Positions 26,741 through 34,628 of a stretch of 34,628 nt of DNA are shown in pieces. This DNA comes from an uncultured Clostridia bacterium (GTDB taxonomy: Bacteria > Bacillota > Clostridia > Oscillospirales > Ruminococcaceae). The notes beneath the pieces are model-generated. The model did not search any database and was not told the origin of the DNA. It saw only the letters and a program-made list of their open reading frames with translations. The DNA is taken from NCBI GenBank assembly GCA_945921515.1, contig CAMEKR010000006.1, forward strand, positions 1-34,628, given 5' to 3'. A program made the translations under genes and the position numbers. Position 1 is the stretch's first letter, and the number at the start of each line of letters is the position of its first letter.

Positions 26741-26767
26741 CAATAAAGAACATTTATCGTTGATTAT
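26736..26767. promoter_or_regulatory. inverted repeat, candidate autoregulatory operator
   Basis: ATAATCAA (26736-26743) and TTGATTAT (26760-26767) are perfect 8-bp arms 16 nt apart, with a nested TAAA/TTTA. The repeat covers the -10 and start region of the lysR-type promoter, a usual place for self-repression. The T-N11-A pattern typical of LysR sites can be drawn inside it, but binding is inferred. Confidence 0.5.
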
Positions 26768-26782
26768 AAAAAGGAGCATAAT

Positions 26783-27682
26783 ATGAATACTACACAGCTT
26801 GAGTGTTTTCTTGCCGTAGCCGAAACGCTGAACTTCTCAAAAGCGGCAAGTCTTGTTAATATCAGTCAGCCGGCGGTAAGTCACCAGATATCATCTCTTG
26901 AAGCAGAACTCGGAGTCCGTCTTTTTATGCGTACAAATAAAAGTGTTCAACTAACAAAAGAGGGCTTACGCTTTTTGCCCGATGCAGAGCTTATTGTGAA
27001 GACTGCGGCAGAATCTGTACACCGTCTGGGAGCCGCCTCCAATGAGATAAAGCAGAGCATAGGCATAGGAGCACATAACAAGTATGAACTTGACGCAATA
27101 GTTCCGGTTATGCGGGAAATGAAGGAAAAGTATTCCTTGTTTGATCCCGATATAACTATAATGCCGTTCAAGTCGCTGGATAATCTGCTTGAAGAGAATA
27201 AACTGCAGATTATACTTGCAATTAAAGGTGAAGATGAGCGACCGAAAGAAGAGTTCTTTACCGAACTGTGTAAGTGTCCGATTAAGTTGATATGTTCATC
27301 CGACAGCGAGCTTGCACATAAAAAATCCGTAACGATGGCTGATATCGGCGGAAAGCGATTGGTGCTCCTAAAGCGCCATAAGTGTGCGGAAGCGGCAACG
27401 GCGGTATATATGCAGCTCGGTATGCCTAACAGCTCAGATGTAATTGTGGCAGACAACTGTGAAACTGCGTTTGCCATTGTGAAAGCAGGACTTGGAGTGA
27501 CCGTATATCCGTTTTTGCCGTCCATGAAAGAAGAGGGACTCGGTTATATTGATATTGAAGGGATTTCTCCCGCATCGTACGGACTGTATTCAAAGAAGCT
27601 TGTCAAGGGCGAGCTTGCCTGCGAGTTTGTGAATACGGCAAAGAAAGTATTTCAGAGTATCGACAATTTTGAAGAGCGATAG
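26783..27682 (+). CDS. LysR-family transcriptional regulator
   Basis: The 299-residue protein is typical in length. The N-terminal winged helix (about 1-60) shows FLAVAETLNFSKAAS and the recognition-helix stretch QPAVSHQISSLEAELG, followed by a linker helix. Residues about 90-295 form the periplasmic-binding-protein-like effector domain. A GGAG site precedes the ATG. It is divergent from the second ABC exporter pair with overlapping promoters, so control of that exporter and of itself is likely but not proven. The effector is unknown. Confidence 0.92.
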   Translation: MNTTQLECFLAVAETLNFSKAASLVNISQPAVSHQISSLEAELGVRLFMRTNKSVQLTKEGLRFLPDAELIVKTAAESVHRLGAASNEIKQSIGIGAHNKYELDAIVPVMREMKEKYSLFDPDITIMPFKSLDNLLEENKLQIILAIKGEDERPKEEFFTELCKCPIKLICSSDSELAHKKSVTMADIGGKRLVLLKRHKCAEAATAVYMQLGMPNSSDVIVADNCETAFAIVKAGLGVTVYPFLPSMKEEGLGYIDIEGISPASYGLYSKKLVKGELACEFVNTAKKVFQSIDNFEER

Positions 27683-27697
27683 TATTATAACAAAGCA

Positions 27698-27742
27698 AGC
27701 TGCTGTGAAAACAATATGTTTTCACAGCGGCTTTTGTGTTTA
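27698..27742 (+). terminator. terminator of the LysR-type gene
   Basis: A 15-bp stem with one G-U pair (27698-27712 with 27718-27732) is followed by a T-rich tail on the plus strand, 16 nt after the stop codon. Confidence 0.85.
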
Positions 27743-27767
27743 TTCTATATGCACAACTGAGAGAAAA

Positions 27768-27800
27768 TTCCATCTTTAACCAATAGAGCTAAAGATGGAA
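27768..27800 (-). terminator. terminator of the lipoprotein gene
   Basis: A perfect 11-bp stem (27768-27778 with 27790-27800) closes an 11-nt loop, with TTTTCTC following on the minus strand. It lies 12 nt beyond the lipoprotein stop. Confidence 0.7.
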
Positions 27801-27812
27801 TATGTATATTTA

Positions 27813-28769
27813 TCAGAACGATCTGATATATCTTAAAATTCTGTGTTTGCTCAAGTCGAAACTTGAAGGACAATAGTACTGCTCTAAACCTATGCTGTCA
27901 GCTTCTTCATAATCAACATCGGTAATGTTAAGATTCTCATCTAAAGTATAATACTCTCTTACTTGAACTACAAGCGTTCTGTCTGTGTATTTATACACAT
28001 AATAATAATACATTGTAGCATGAGTAATACCGTCTGTGCTCTGATAATTGCAGCATTCGATATGATCGTATGCATCGTCGGTGTCACATACATGGATTTC
28101 ATTGGGGTCGCCTAAACGCTTCTCAACATAAAGTAAGAAGTCATCTGCATCATCGGCGTCTTTGTTAAGCTGGCTGTATTCGGAAAAACCGGAATAGAAA
28201 TGATTGATTATGTACCAACCGTTTTCGATACATTCTTTTCCGGTCATTGAAGCTTCGCCGTCATTGTAAACGCTTATTTCAATGTAATAGTAATTTCCGT
28301 AATTATATAAAATAGTGTTACGGGCTTTCTTACCGGCTTCGATGGTTGTATTCAGCACATCATCTTTATCGTTGATTTTCCAATTTTCATCGCCTTCCAG
28401 CACTTCGAGCGGAGGTGCATTGTTGATCCAATCGGTAGGAGCGACTCTGATTTCATCGGTAGTAGCATGGTTATATGTTTTCGAGTTATCTTTAATAAAC
28501 TGTACCCAGAATTCTTCGTCTTTAATGCTTAAACTGTTGACATTTTCGCTGTTTTCCGAGCTTGTTTCATCCGAAATGCTGTTAGACGCTTCCTGTGATT
28601 CATCGGAAATTTCTTCTCTGCTTTCGGTAGCGGATTCTGTTTTGGAACTCTCGGATGAATTGTTGGTATTGGACTGCGTTGTGTTGTTTGCACAACCAAT
28701 AAACGATACGGCGGAAATTGCACATATCAAGCCTGAAGCAATCAGCTTTAACAAATTCTTTCTAACCAT
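27813..28769 (-). CDS. uncharacterised lipoprotein with Ser/Glu-rich linker
   Basis: I start at the ATG 28769, with GAGAGG 11 nt upstream; an in-frame TTG at 28778 is too close to that site. The 318-residue protein has a basic N-terminus, a hydrophobic stretch and the lipobox SFIGC (C26), so it should be lipid-anchored on the outer face of the membrane. Residues about 28-80 are almost only Ser, Glu, Asn, Thr and Asp, a flexible spacer through the wall. The distal domain (about 85-318) is acidic and tyrosine-rich (for example YYYYVYKYTD) and matches no family I recognise. It is a single-gene transcript. Confidence 0.8.
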   Translation of the reverse strand: MVRKNLLKLIASGLICAISAVSFIGCANNTTQSNTNNSSESSKTESATESREEISDESQEASNSISDETSSENSENVNSLSIKDEEFWVQFIKDNSKTYNHATTDEIRVAPTDWINNAPPLEVLEGDENWKINDKDDVLNTTIEAGKKARNTILYNYGNYYYIEISVYNDGEASMTGKECIENGWYIINHFYSGFSEYSQLNKDADDADDFLLYVEKRLGDPNEIHVCDTDDAYDHIECCNYQSTDGITHATMYYYYVYKYTDRTLVVQVREYYTLDENLNITDVDYEEADSIGLEQYYCPSSFDLSKHRILRYIRSF

Positions 28770-28800
28770 TTGAATCAAATCCTCTCTGTTAATATTTTTT

Positions 28801-28823
28801 ATTATAGCGATAAGAATTTATCG
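28801..28823 (-). promoter_or_regulatory. lipoprotein -10 element with adjacent palindrome
   Basis: TATAAT (28806-28801, minus strand) lies 31 nt before the lipoprotein start. Directly upstream is the palindrome CGATAA (28808-28813), GAAT, TTATCG (28818-28823). No good -35 is found at 17 nt, so the palindrome, sitting in the spacer, may bind a regulator. The remainder of this gap (to 28903) is A/T-rich, with no clear yebC terminator. Confidence 0.45.
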
Positions 28824-28903
28824 TTATATATCTGTACAGATGCTACACATAATTTTCCGTTTTTTTGATCTGTATGTTTTTCAACGATTTGTTATGTAGC
28901 CTA

Positions 28904-29635
28904 TCAGTCCATATCCCAGTTATGCCATACATTCTGAACATCGTCATTATCGTCGAGTGTTTCAAGCAGAAGATTCATCTTCTTGATATGCTCCTCGTCG
29001 GTAAGCGTTGTGTATGTCGAGGGAACCTGTTCTGCTTCGGCAGATACAACATTATAGCCCATATCTCTTAATGCATTTGCAACATTTTCAACTTCCTTGG
29101 GATCGGTTGTGATTTCAACACAGCCATCTTCAAAGCTAAAGTCGTCGCCGCCTGCTTCAAGGATATCTTCCATAGCCTTGTCTTCGTCTATTGTGCCTTC
29201 TTCGTTGTCAAGCACAATTATGCCCTTTAAGCTGAACATAAACGAAACACAGCCGCTTGTGCCCATATTTCCGCCGAACTTGTCAAAGTAATGACGGATT
29301 TCGCCTGCTGTTCTGTTTCTGTTATCGGTAAGGCAGTCAACTATTACGGCGACACCGTTGGGACCGTAGCCTTCATATACGCAGTTCTCATAGTCGCTCT
29401 TTTCGCCGCCTCCGACAGCCTTTTTAATAAGTCTGTCAATGTTATCGTTGGGGATATTGTTAGACTTAGCCTTCTGTATGAGTGTGGCAAGCTTGGCGTT
29501 GTTGTTGGGATCTCCGCCGCCTTCCTTGATGGCAACTATTATTTCACGGCTTATCTTGGTAAATACCTTAGCTCTTGCACCGTCCTTCTCGCCTTTTTTT
29601 CTCTTGATGGTGCTCCATTTTGAGTGTCCTGACAT
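28904..29635 (-). CDS. yebC: YebC/PmpR/TACO1-family protein
   Basis: The 243-residue protein opens with the invariant GHSKWSTIKRKKG and continues KVFTKISREI and NIPNDNIDRLI, all diagnostic. Family members have been described both as DNA-binding regulators and, more recently, as translation factors that help ribosomes through proline stretches (YebC, mitochondrial TACO1). Neither role can be separated from sequence alone. The context, directly behind obg, mrnC and yitT, favours the translation role. An AAAGGAAAAG site precedes the start, 24 nt after yitT. Confidence 0.95.
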   Translation of the reverse strand: MSGHSKWSTIKRKKGEKDGARAKVFTKISREIIVAIKEGGGDPNNNAKLATLIQKAKSNNIPNDNIDRLIKKAVGGGEKSDYENCVYEGYGPNGVAVIVDCLTDNRNRTAGEIRHYFDKFGGNMGTSGCVSFMFSLKGIIVLDNEEGTIDEDKAMEDILEAGGDDFSFEDGCVEITTDPKEVENVANALRDMGYNVVSAEAEQVPSTYTTLTDEEHIKKMNLLLETLDDNDDVQNVWHNWDMD

Positions 29636-29659
29636 ATCGGTCTTTTCCTTTCTGTTATA

Positions 29660-30511
29660 TCAATTAATCTCATTGAAACCTTTTCCGAGCACTTCCTTAG
29701 CACTCGAAATTATCATAAAAGCCGAGGGATCGGCTTCTTTAACATAACGCTTGATTTTGACATAGTCGTTTTTCCGCACGGCACAGCAGATAACCTGCTT
29801 GTTTTCACCGCTGTATGCGCCCTTTCCGCTTAAAAAGGTAACGCCTCTGCCCGAGTCTGTTATTTTCTTAGCTATATCTTCGGATTTGTCACTGAATATA
29901 AGCAGCATCTTGCCTTCATAGCTTCCGTATACGATAATATCTATCATCTTAGATGAAACAAATATCGCTATTATCGCATAAAGTGCCGATTCCAGCTTTC
30001 CAAATACGCAGGCGGCTATAATAATCACCGCAAGGTCGGTAGCAAATGTAATAGCACCTATGCTTATCTGCGGAAACCGTTTATAAATCAGGCGGTTAAG
30101 TATATCGGTACCGCCGCCCGTTCCTTCACGGGAATAACACAGCCCAAGCCCTGCTCCTATCAGCAGACCGCCGAATATTGCCGCCAGCATTTCATTTCCT
30201 TCATAATGAGGAATATATGTGAAAACATAGTCGGTGGCAATTGTTATGGTGACTATCGAGAGAAGAGTCTTGAGCATGAGCTTTTTGCCCAGAAAAATAA
30301 ACCCGATAATAATAAGAGGTATATTTACAATGAAGTACAGCACACCTTCGTTAAGTCCCGTAAGATAGGCAAGTACTACGCATATTCCCGACGCACCGCC
30401 AGGAGCGATCCCGTTAGGTGCTGTGAAGGTCTTAAGACCGCAGGAGAATATAAAGCTCGATATTATTATTACCGGAATATCTATAAGTGTGCGTTTTGTT
30501 GATGCTTTCAT
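29660..30511 (-). CDS. YitT-family membrane protein (DUF161/DUF2179)
   Basis: The 283-residue protein has five or six helices in about residues 10-200, with the conserved SCGLKTFTAPNGIAPGGASG at the first turn and YSREGTGGGTDIL in the middle. A soluble C-terminal DUF2179 domain follows (about 225-280, FLSGKGAYSGENKQVICCAV). Family function is not settled. An AGAAGGA site precedes the start, 20 nt after mrnC. Confidence 0.9.
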   Translation of the reverse strand: MKASTKRTLIDIPVIIISSFIFSCGLKTFTAPNGIAPGGASGICVVLAYLTGLNEGVLYFIVNIPLIIIGFIFLGKKLMLKTLLSIVTITIATDYVFTYIPHYEGNEMLAAIFGGLLIGAGLGLCYSREGTGGGTDILNRLIYKRFPQISIGAITFATDLAVIIIAACVFGKLESALYAIIAIFVSSKMIDIIVYGSYEGKMLLIFSDKSEDIAKKITDSGRGVTFLSGKGAYSGENKQVICCAVRKNDYVKIKRYVKEADPSAFMIISSAKEVLGKGFNEIN

Positions 30512-30531
30512 AGCAATCCTTCTCTCGTAAG

Positions 30532-32207
<1,676 letters not shown>

Positions 32208-32293
32208 TTACCTCTTTCTGCCGACACGGGAAAGCCACCTGCATTATTGTACGCATATCACGGCTGATAATACAGGAAGCCTTATACACAAAA

Positions 32294-32316
32294 AAGGCGG
32301 GAAACATACCCGCCTT
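32294..32316 (-). terminator. terminator of rplU-prp-rpmA
   Basis: A perfect 8-bp GC-rich stem (32294-32301 with 32309-32316) is followed by a six-T run on the minus strand, 13 nt past the rpmA stop. Confidence 0.88.
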
Positions 32317-32328
32317 GATTGATTTAGA

Positions 32329-32607
32329 TTAGTCGGCGTAAACGCTGACCTGCTTGCGATCTTTGCCGAGGCGTTCAAACTTTACCTTGCCGCTTGTAAG
32401 AGCAAATAATGTATCATCAGAACCGCGGCCTACATTGTTACCGGGATGAATATGTGTGCCTCTCTGGCGAACGAGGATGTTGCCTGCGAGTACATACTGA
32501 CCGTCTGCACGCTTAACGCCGAGTCTCTTGGATTCGCTGTCACGGCCGTTCTTTGTAGAACCCATACCTTTTTTATGAGCAAAGTGCTGTAAGCTGATTT
32601 TAATCAT
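32329..32607 (-). CDS. rpmA: 50S ribosomal protein L27 (with cleavable N-terminal extension)
   Basis: I start at the ATG 32607, with AAAGG upstream; the longer frame overlaps prp. The 92-residue protein begins [17 protein letters not shown]. In Firmicutes L27 carries the extension ending LQFF, which the Prp protease removes to expose the Ala/Lys-rich tail that reaches the peptidyl-transferase centre. Here the site reads LQHF-A, with His in place of the first Phe. The core [16 protein letters not shown] and [16 protein letters not shown] is standard. The protease gene lies directly upstream. Confidence 0.96.
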   Translation of the reverse strand: MIKISLQHFAHKKGMGSTKNGRDSESKRLGVKRADGQYVLAGNILVRQRGTHIHPGNNVGRGSDDTLFALTSGKVKFERLGKDRKQVSVYAD

Positions 32608-32636
32608 ATCATTTTTCCTTTCGTCCTGTGTGTTTG

Positions 32637-32960
32637 TCAACACTGTTCGGTGCGGACATTTATGTGTCCGTATTCTTCTTCAAGAATTGTAAGATGCGTA
32701 TAAAAGGATTTTAACATTGTGCAGGCATTGTCGGCATAAGGAGCCTTCAGTCTTATTCTTGCATATCCCTCGTTTTCGGGAGTGATATCAATATCGGCGG
32801 CTGCACCGAAAAAATCCGTTATCGTATTTACCGTCAGCATAAGTGCGCTTGAAACTCCTGCGCATATTATATCGTTTCCGCTCTCGGCGAAACCCGAATG
32901 TCCGTTAACGGTAAAACCGATGAATCTGTCGCCTTTTACGGCAAACACAGCTTCGATCAT
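32637..32960 (-). CDS. prp: Prp cysteine protease for L27 maturation (YsxB family)
   Basis: The 107-residue protein matches the YsxB/Prp family, which trims the N-terminus of L27. The catalytic pair is visible as H21 in [10 protein letters not shown] and C33 in DIICAGVSS, equivalent to H22 and C34 of the Staphylococcus enzyme. The ATG lies 5 nt after the rplU stop and has no recognisable ribosome binding site, so it is probably translated by ribosomes finishing L21. That would keep the protease below the level of its substrate. Confidence 0.93.
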   Translation of the reverse strand: MIEAVFAVKGDRFIGFTVNGHSGFAESGNDIICAGVSSALMLTVNTITDFFGAAADIDITPENEGYARIRLKAPYADNACTMLKSFYTHLTILEEEYGHINVRTEQC

Positions 32961-32965
32961 AAATC

Positions 32966-33271
32966 TTAAGCGTTGATAGCTTCGATCTTGATCTTGCTGT
33001 AGGGCTGTCTGTGACCCATCTTGCGCTTGCTGCTCTTCTTGGGCTTGTAGGTGAATACCGTAACCTTCTTAGCCTTGCCGTTCTTGATGAGAGAAGCCTT
33101 AACGCTTGCACCTTCAACATAAGGAGCGCCTACAACTGCGCCGTCATCCTTGCCTACCATGATAACCTTATCAATGGTAAACTCGCCTTCTACATCGAGC
33201 TTTTCAACGAAGATCTCGTCGCCTTCTTTTACCTGGTACTGCTTTCCGCCTGTTTCAATAATTGCGTACAT
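32966..33271 (-). CDS. rplU: 50S ribosomal protein L21
   Basis: The 101-residue protein is complete: [17 protein letters not shown] at the N-terminus and the C-terminal basic [19 protein letters not shown] that binds 23S rRNA. It is the first gene of rplU-prp-rpmA, the usual Firmicutes order. A GAAAGG site precedes the ATG. It is expressed from a perfect consensus promoter (33380-33408) behind a leader of about 100 nt. Confidence 0.97.
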   Translation of the reverse strand: MYAIIETGGKQYQVKEGDEIFVEKLDVEGEFTIDKVIMVGKDDGAVVGAPYVEGASVKASLIKNGKAKKVTVFTYKPKKSSKRKMGHRQPYSKIKIEAINA

Positions 33272-33379
33272 TTTTCCAAACCTTTCTTGCCTTTAGGCAT
33301 CTTGTTAAATTCTCGCTGATTGAGGTGAAACCGCTTTGTTAAGCCGTTTTCTTTATTACCCTGCACATGCGGCAATATA

Positions 33380-33408
33380 ATTATATCAAATAGACACTGC
33401 TTTGTCAA
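33380..33408 (-). promoter_or_regulatory. consensus promoter of rplU-prp-rpmA
   Basis: TTGACA (33408-33403) and TATAAT (33385-33380) are 17 nt apart on the minus strand, with TGA before the -10 giving an extended element. Such strength suits ribosomal proteins. The leader of about 100 nt may hold an L21-type autoregulatory structure, but I could not fold a convincing one. Confidence 0.88.
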
Positions 33409-33436
33409 GCATTTTTTTCATTTTGCGGTAAAATGA

Positions 33437-34531
33437 TTATACATTAAATCTGAAGAGAACGACATCGCCATCACGCATTACATAATCCTTGCCTTCAAGA
33501 CGGACAAGGCCTTTTTCCTTTGCCGCAGCCATACTGCCGCATTTCATCAGGTCGTCAAAGGATACTATCTCTGCTCTGATAAATCCTTTTTCAAAATCGG
33601 TGTGTATCTTTCCTGCCGCCTGCGGAGCTTTTGTTCCGTTTGTTATTGTCCACGCACGAACCTCCTGAACGCCTGCGGTAAGATATGAAATAAGTCCGAG
33701 AAGGCTGTAGCCTTGCTTGATGATTCGATTAAGACCGGATTCTTTAAGACCGAGCTCCGATAAGAACATTTCCTTATCTTCAGCCGACATATCGGCTATT
33801 TCCGCTTCTATCTGAGCACATATCGGGAGCACAACGCTGTTTTCGGACTTTGCTATCTCGCATACAGCCTTGTACTGCTCATTGTTTTCAATATTGCCCG
33901 TGAAATCCGCTTCCGAAAGGTTAGCGGCATATATGACAGGCTTATTTGACAGCAGGGGAGAAGCTTTTACCATTTCAAGCTCGCTCTCGGTGTAAGGATA
34001 CGATCTTGCCGACTTTCCTTCCTCAAGATGAGCGAGCAGCTTTTCCAGAAATTCAACTTCCGCCGCAAGACTCTTGTCGCCCTTCATCTGCTTTTTCTCT
34101 CTGTCTATTCTTCTCTGTACTATCTCTATATCCGAGAAAACAAGCTCCAGATTTATCGTTTCGATATCTCTTGCGGCGCCTATCTTTCCGTCTACATGAA
34201 TGATGTTATCATCTTCAAAACAGCGGACAACATGGACAATTGCGTCAACCTCACGGATATTTGACAAGAACTTGTTGCCGAGTCCCTCGCCTTTTGAAGC
34301 GCCCTTGACAAGTCCGGCAATATCAACGAACTCAAGAGTTGCCGGAGTGAATTTTTCGGGGTTATACATCTTTGCAAGCTCGTCAAGACGCTCATCGGGC
34401 ACAGAAACTATGCCGACATTTGGCTCTATTGTGCAGAAGGGATAGTTTGCAGACTCTGCTCCTGCGTTTGTAAGTGCATTGAATAAGGTGCTTTTGCCGA
34501 CATTCGGCAGACCTACCATACCTAACTTCAT
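33437..34531 (-). CDS. ychF: redox-regulated ATPase YchF (Obg-like)
   Basis: I start at the ATG 34531, which matches the family N-terminus ([15 protein letters not shown]) and has AAAGG 11 nt upstream; a longer frame would run back through the promoter. The protein is 364 residues, against 363 in E. coli. The P-loop is GLPNVGKS (7-14), DIAGLVKGA is G3, and the G4 position reads NLSE instead of NKxD, which explains the family's preference for ATP over GTP. A helical hairpin and a C-terminal TGS domain (about 275-364) complete it. It binds ribosomes and is linked to stress responses. No terminator separates it from rplU. Confidence 0.95.
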   Translation of the reverse strand: MKLGMVGLPNVGKSTLFNALTNAGAESANYPFCTIEPNVGIVSVPDERLDELAKMYNPEKFTPATLEFVDIAGLVKGASKGEGLGNKFLSNIREVDAIVHVVRCFEDDNIIHVDGKIGAARDIETINLELVFSDIEIVQRRIDREKKQMKGDKSLAAEVEFLEKLLAHLEEGKSARSYPYTESELEMVKASPLLSNKPVIYAANLSEADFTGNIENNEQYKAVCEIAKSENSVVLPICAQIEAEIADMSAEDKEMFLSELGLKESGLNRIIKQGYSLLGLISYLTAGVQEVRAWTITNGTKAPQAAGKIHTDFEKGFIRAEIVSFDDLMKCGSMAAAKEKGLVRLEGKDYVMRDGDVVLFRFNV

Positions 34532-34580
34532 TATTATGTCAACCTTTCTTTCAGCATATTCCGCTGTGATAATCCAATAC

Positions 34581-34609
34581 AGTATAACACTAAATACACT
34601 TTTTTTCAA
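34581..34609 (-). promoter_or_regulatory. sigma-A promoter of ychF
   Basis: TTGAAA (34609-34604) and TATACT (34586-34581) are 17 nt apart on the minus strand, with TGT before the -10. The ATG follows about 50 nt later. Confidence 0.75.
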
Positions 34610-34628
34610 GTGGGGAGAGATATTTTAT

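Noticed and set aside
34532-34609. 26-residue N-terminal extension of YchF
   Set aside because: It would start inside the -35 element, and the family begins at the P-loop strand used here.

Overview
This window looks like chromosomal DNA of a low-GC, Gram-positive anaerobe in the Clostridia, probably a Ruminococcus-like gut Oscillospiraceae member. That placement is inference. It rests on a perfect CIRCE operator before groES-groEL, a ribosomal protein L27 with an N-terminal extension beside its Prp protease, TagD/TagG/TagH-like wall-polymer genes, Mini-RNase III, YitT, AGGAGG-type ribosome binding sites, and sigma-A promoters that are mostly TTGAnn-17-TATAAT. I saw no rRNA, tRNA, CRISPR array, phage gene or transposase.

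Layout, left to right. 1-919: the end of whatever lies to the left, with a terminator, then an Mrp/NBP35 Fe-S carrier ATPase (minus). 1092-3944: a GH127 beta-L-arabinofuranosidase (minus) divergent from an AraC-type regulator (plus). 3924-4328: a non-coding, strongly palindromic block bracketed by two near-identical hairpin repeats. 4341-9386 (minus): a heterodimeric ABC exporter pair, an SPL-like radical SAM protein and a GNAT acetyltransferase. 9667-11086 (plus): prephenate dehydrogenase plus a small membrane protein. 11211-13149 (minus): groES-groEL under CIRCE. 13495-14115 (plus): an orphan OmpR-type regulator whose receiver domain has lost its phosphoacceptor. 14161-22740 (minus): two consecutive operons for a phosphate-linked cell-wall polymer. 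The first is GT2-GT2-TagG-TagH; the second is LicD-TagD-acyltransferase-(TagF+GT4 fusion). 22893-26564 (minus): a second heterodimeric ABC exporter pair, divergent from a LysR regulator (26783-27682). 27813-28769: a Ser/Glu-rich lipoprotein. 28904-34531 (minus): a conserved translation/GTPase cluster, ychF / rplU-prp-rpmA / obg-mrnC-yitT-yebC.

How the genes may work together. The wall-polymer block holds a CDP-glycerol synthase (TagD), a glycerophosphotransferase fused to a sugar transferase, a LicD phosphotransferase, an O-acyltransferase, two GT2 enzymes and a two-part exporter. This is a nearly complete kit for a substituted glycerol-phosphate glycopolymer, but lipid-linked initiation (TagO/TagA-like) and attachment to the wall are not encoded here. 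The two exporter pairs show matching asymmetric ATP sites, the signature of heterodimeric multidrug or peptide exporters. One sits behind a long structured leader, the other next to a LysR gene with overlapping divergent promoters.

The least explained items are the hairpin-bracketed non-coding block at 3924-4328, the TagF+GT4 fusion with LicD in the absence of any choline gene, and the orphan pseudo-receiver regulator. Nothing here proves a wholly new system; these are the places I would look first.
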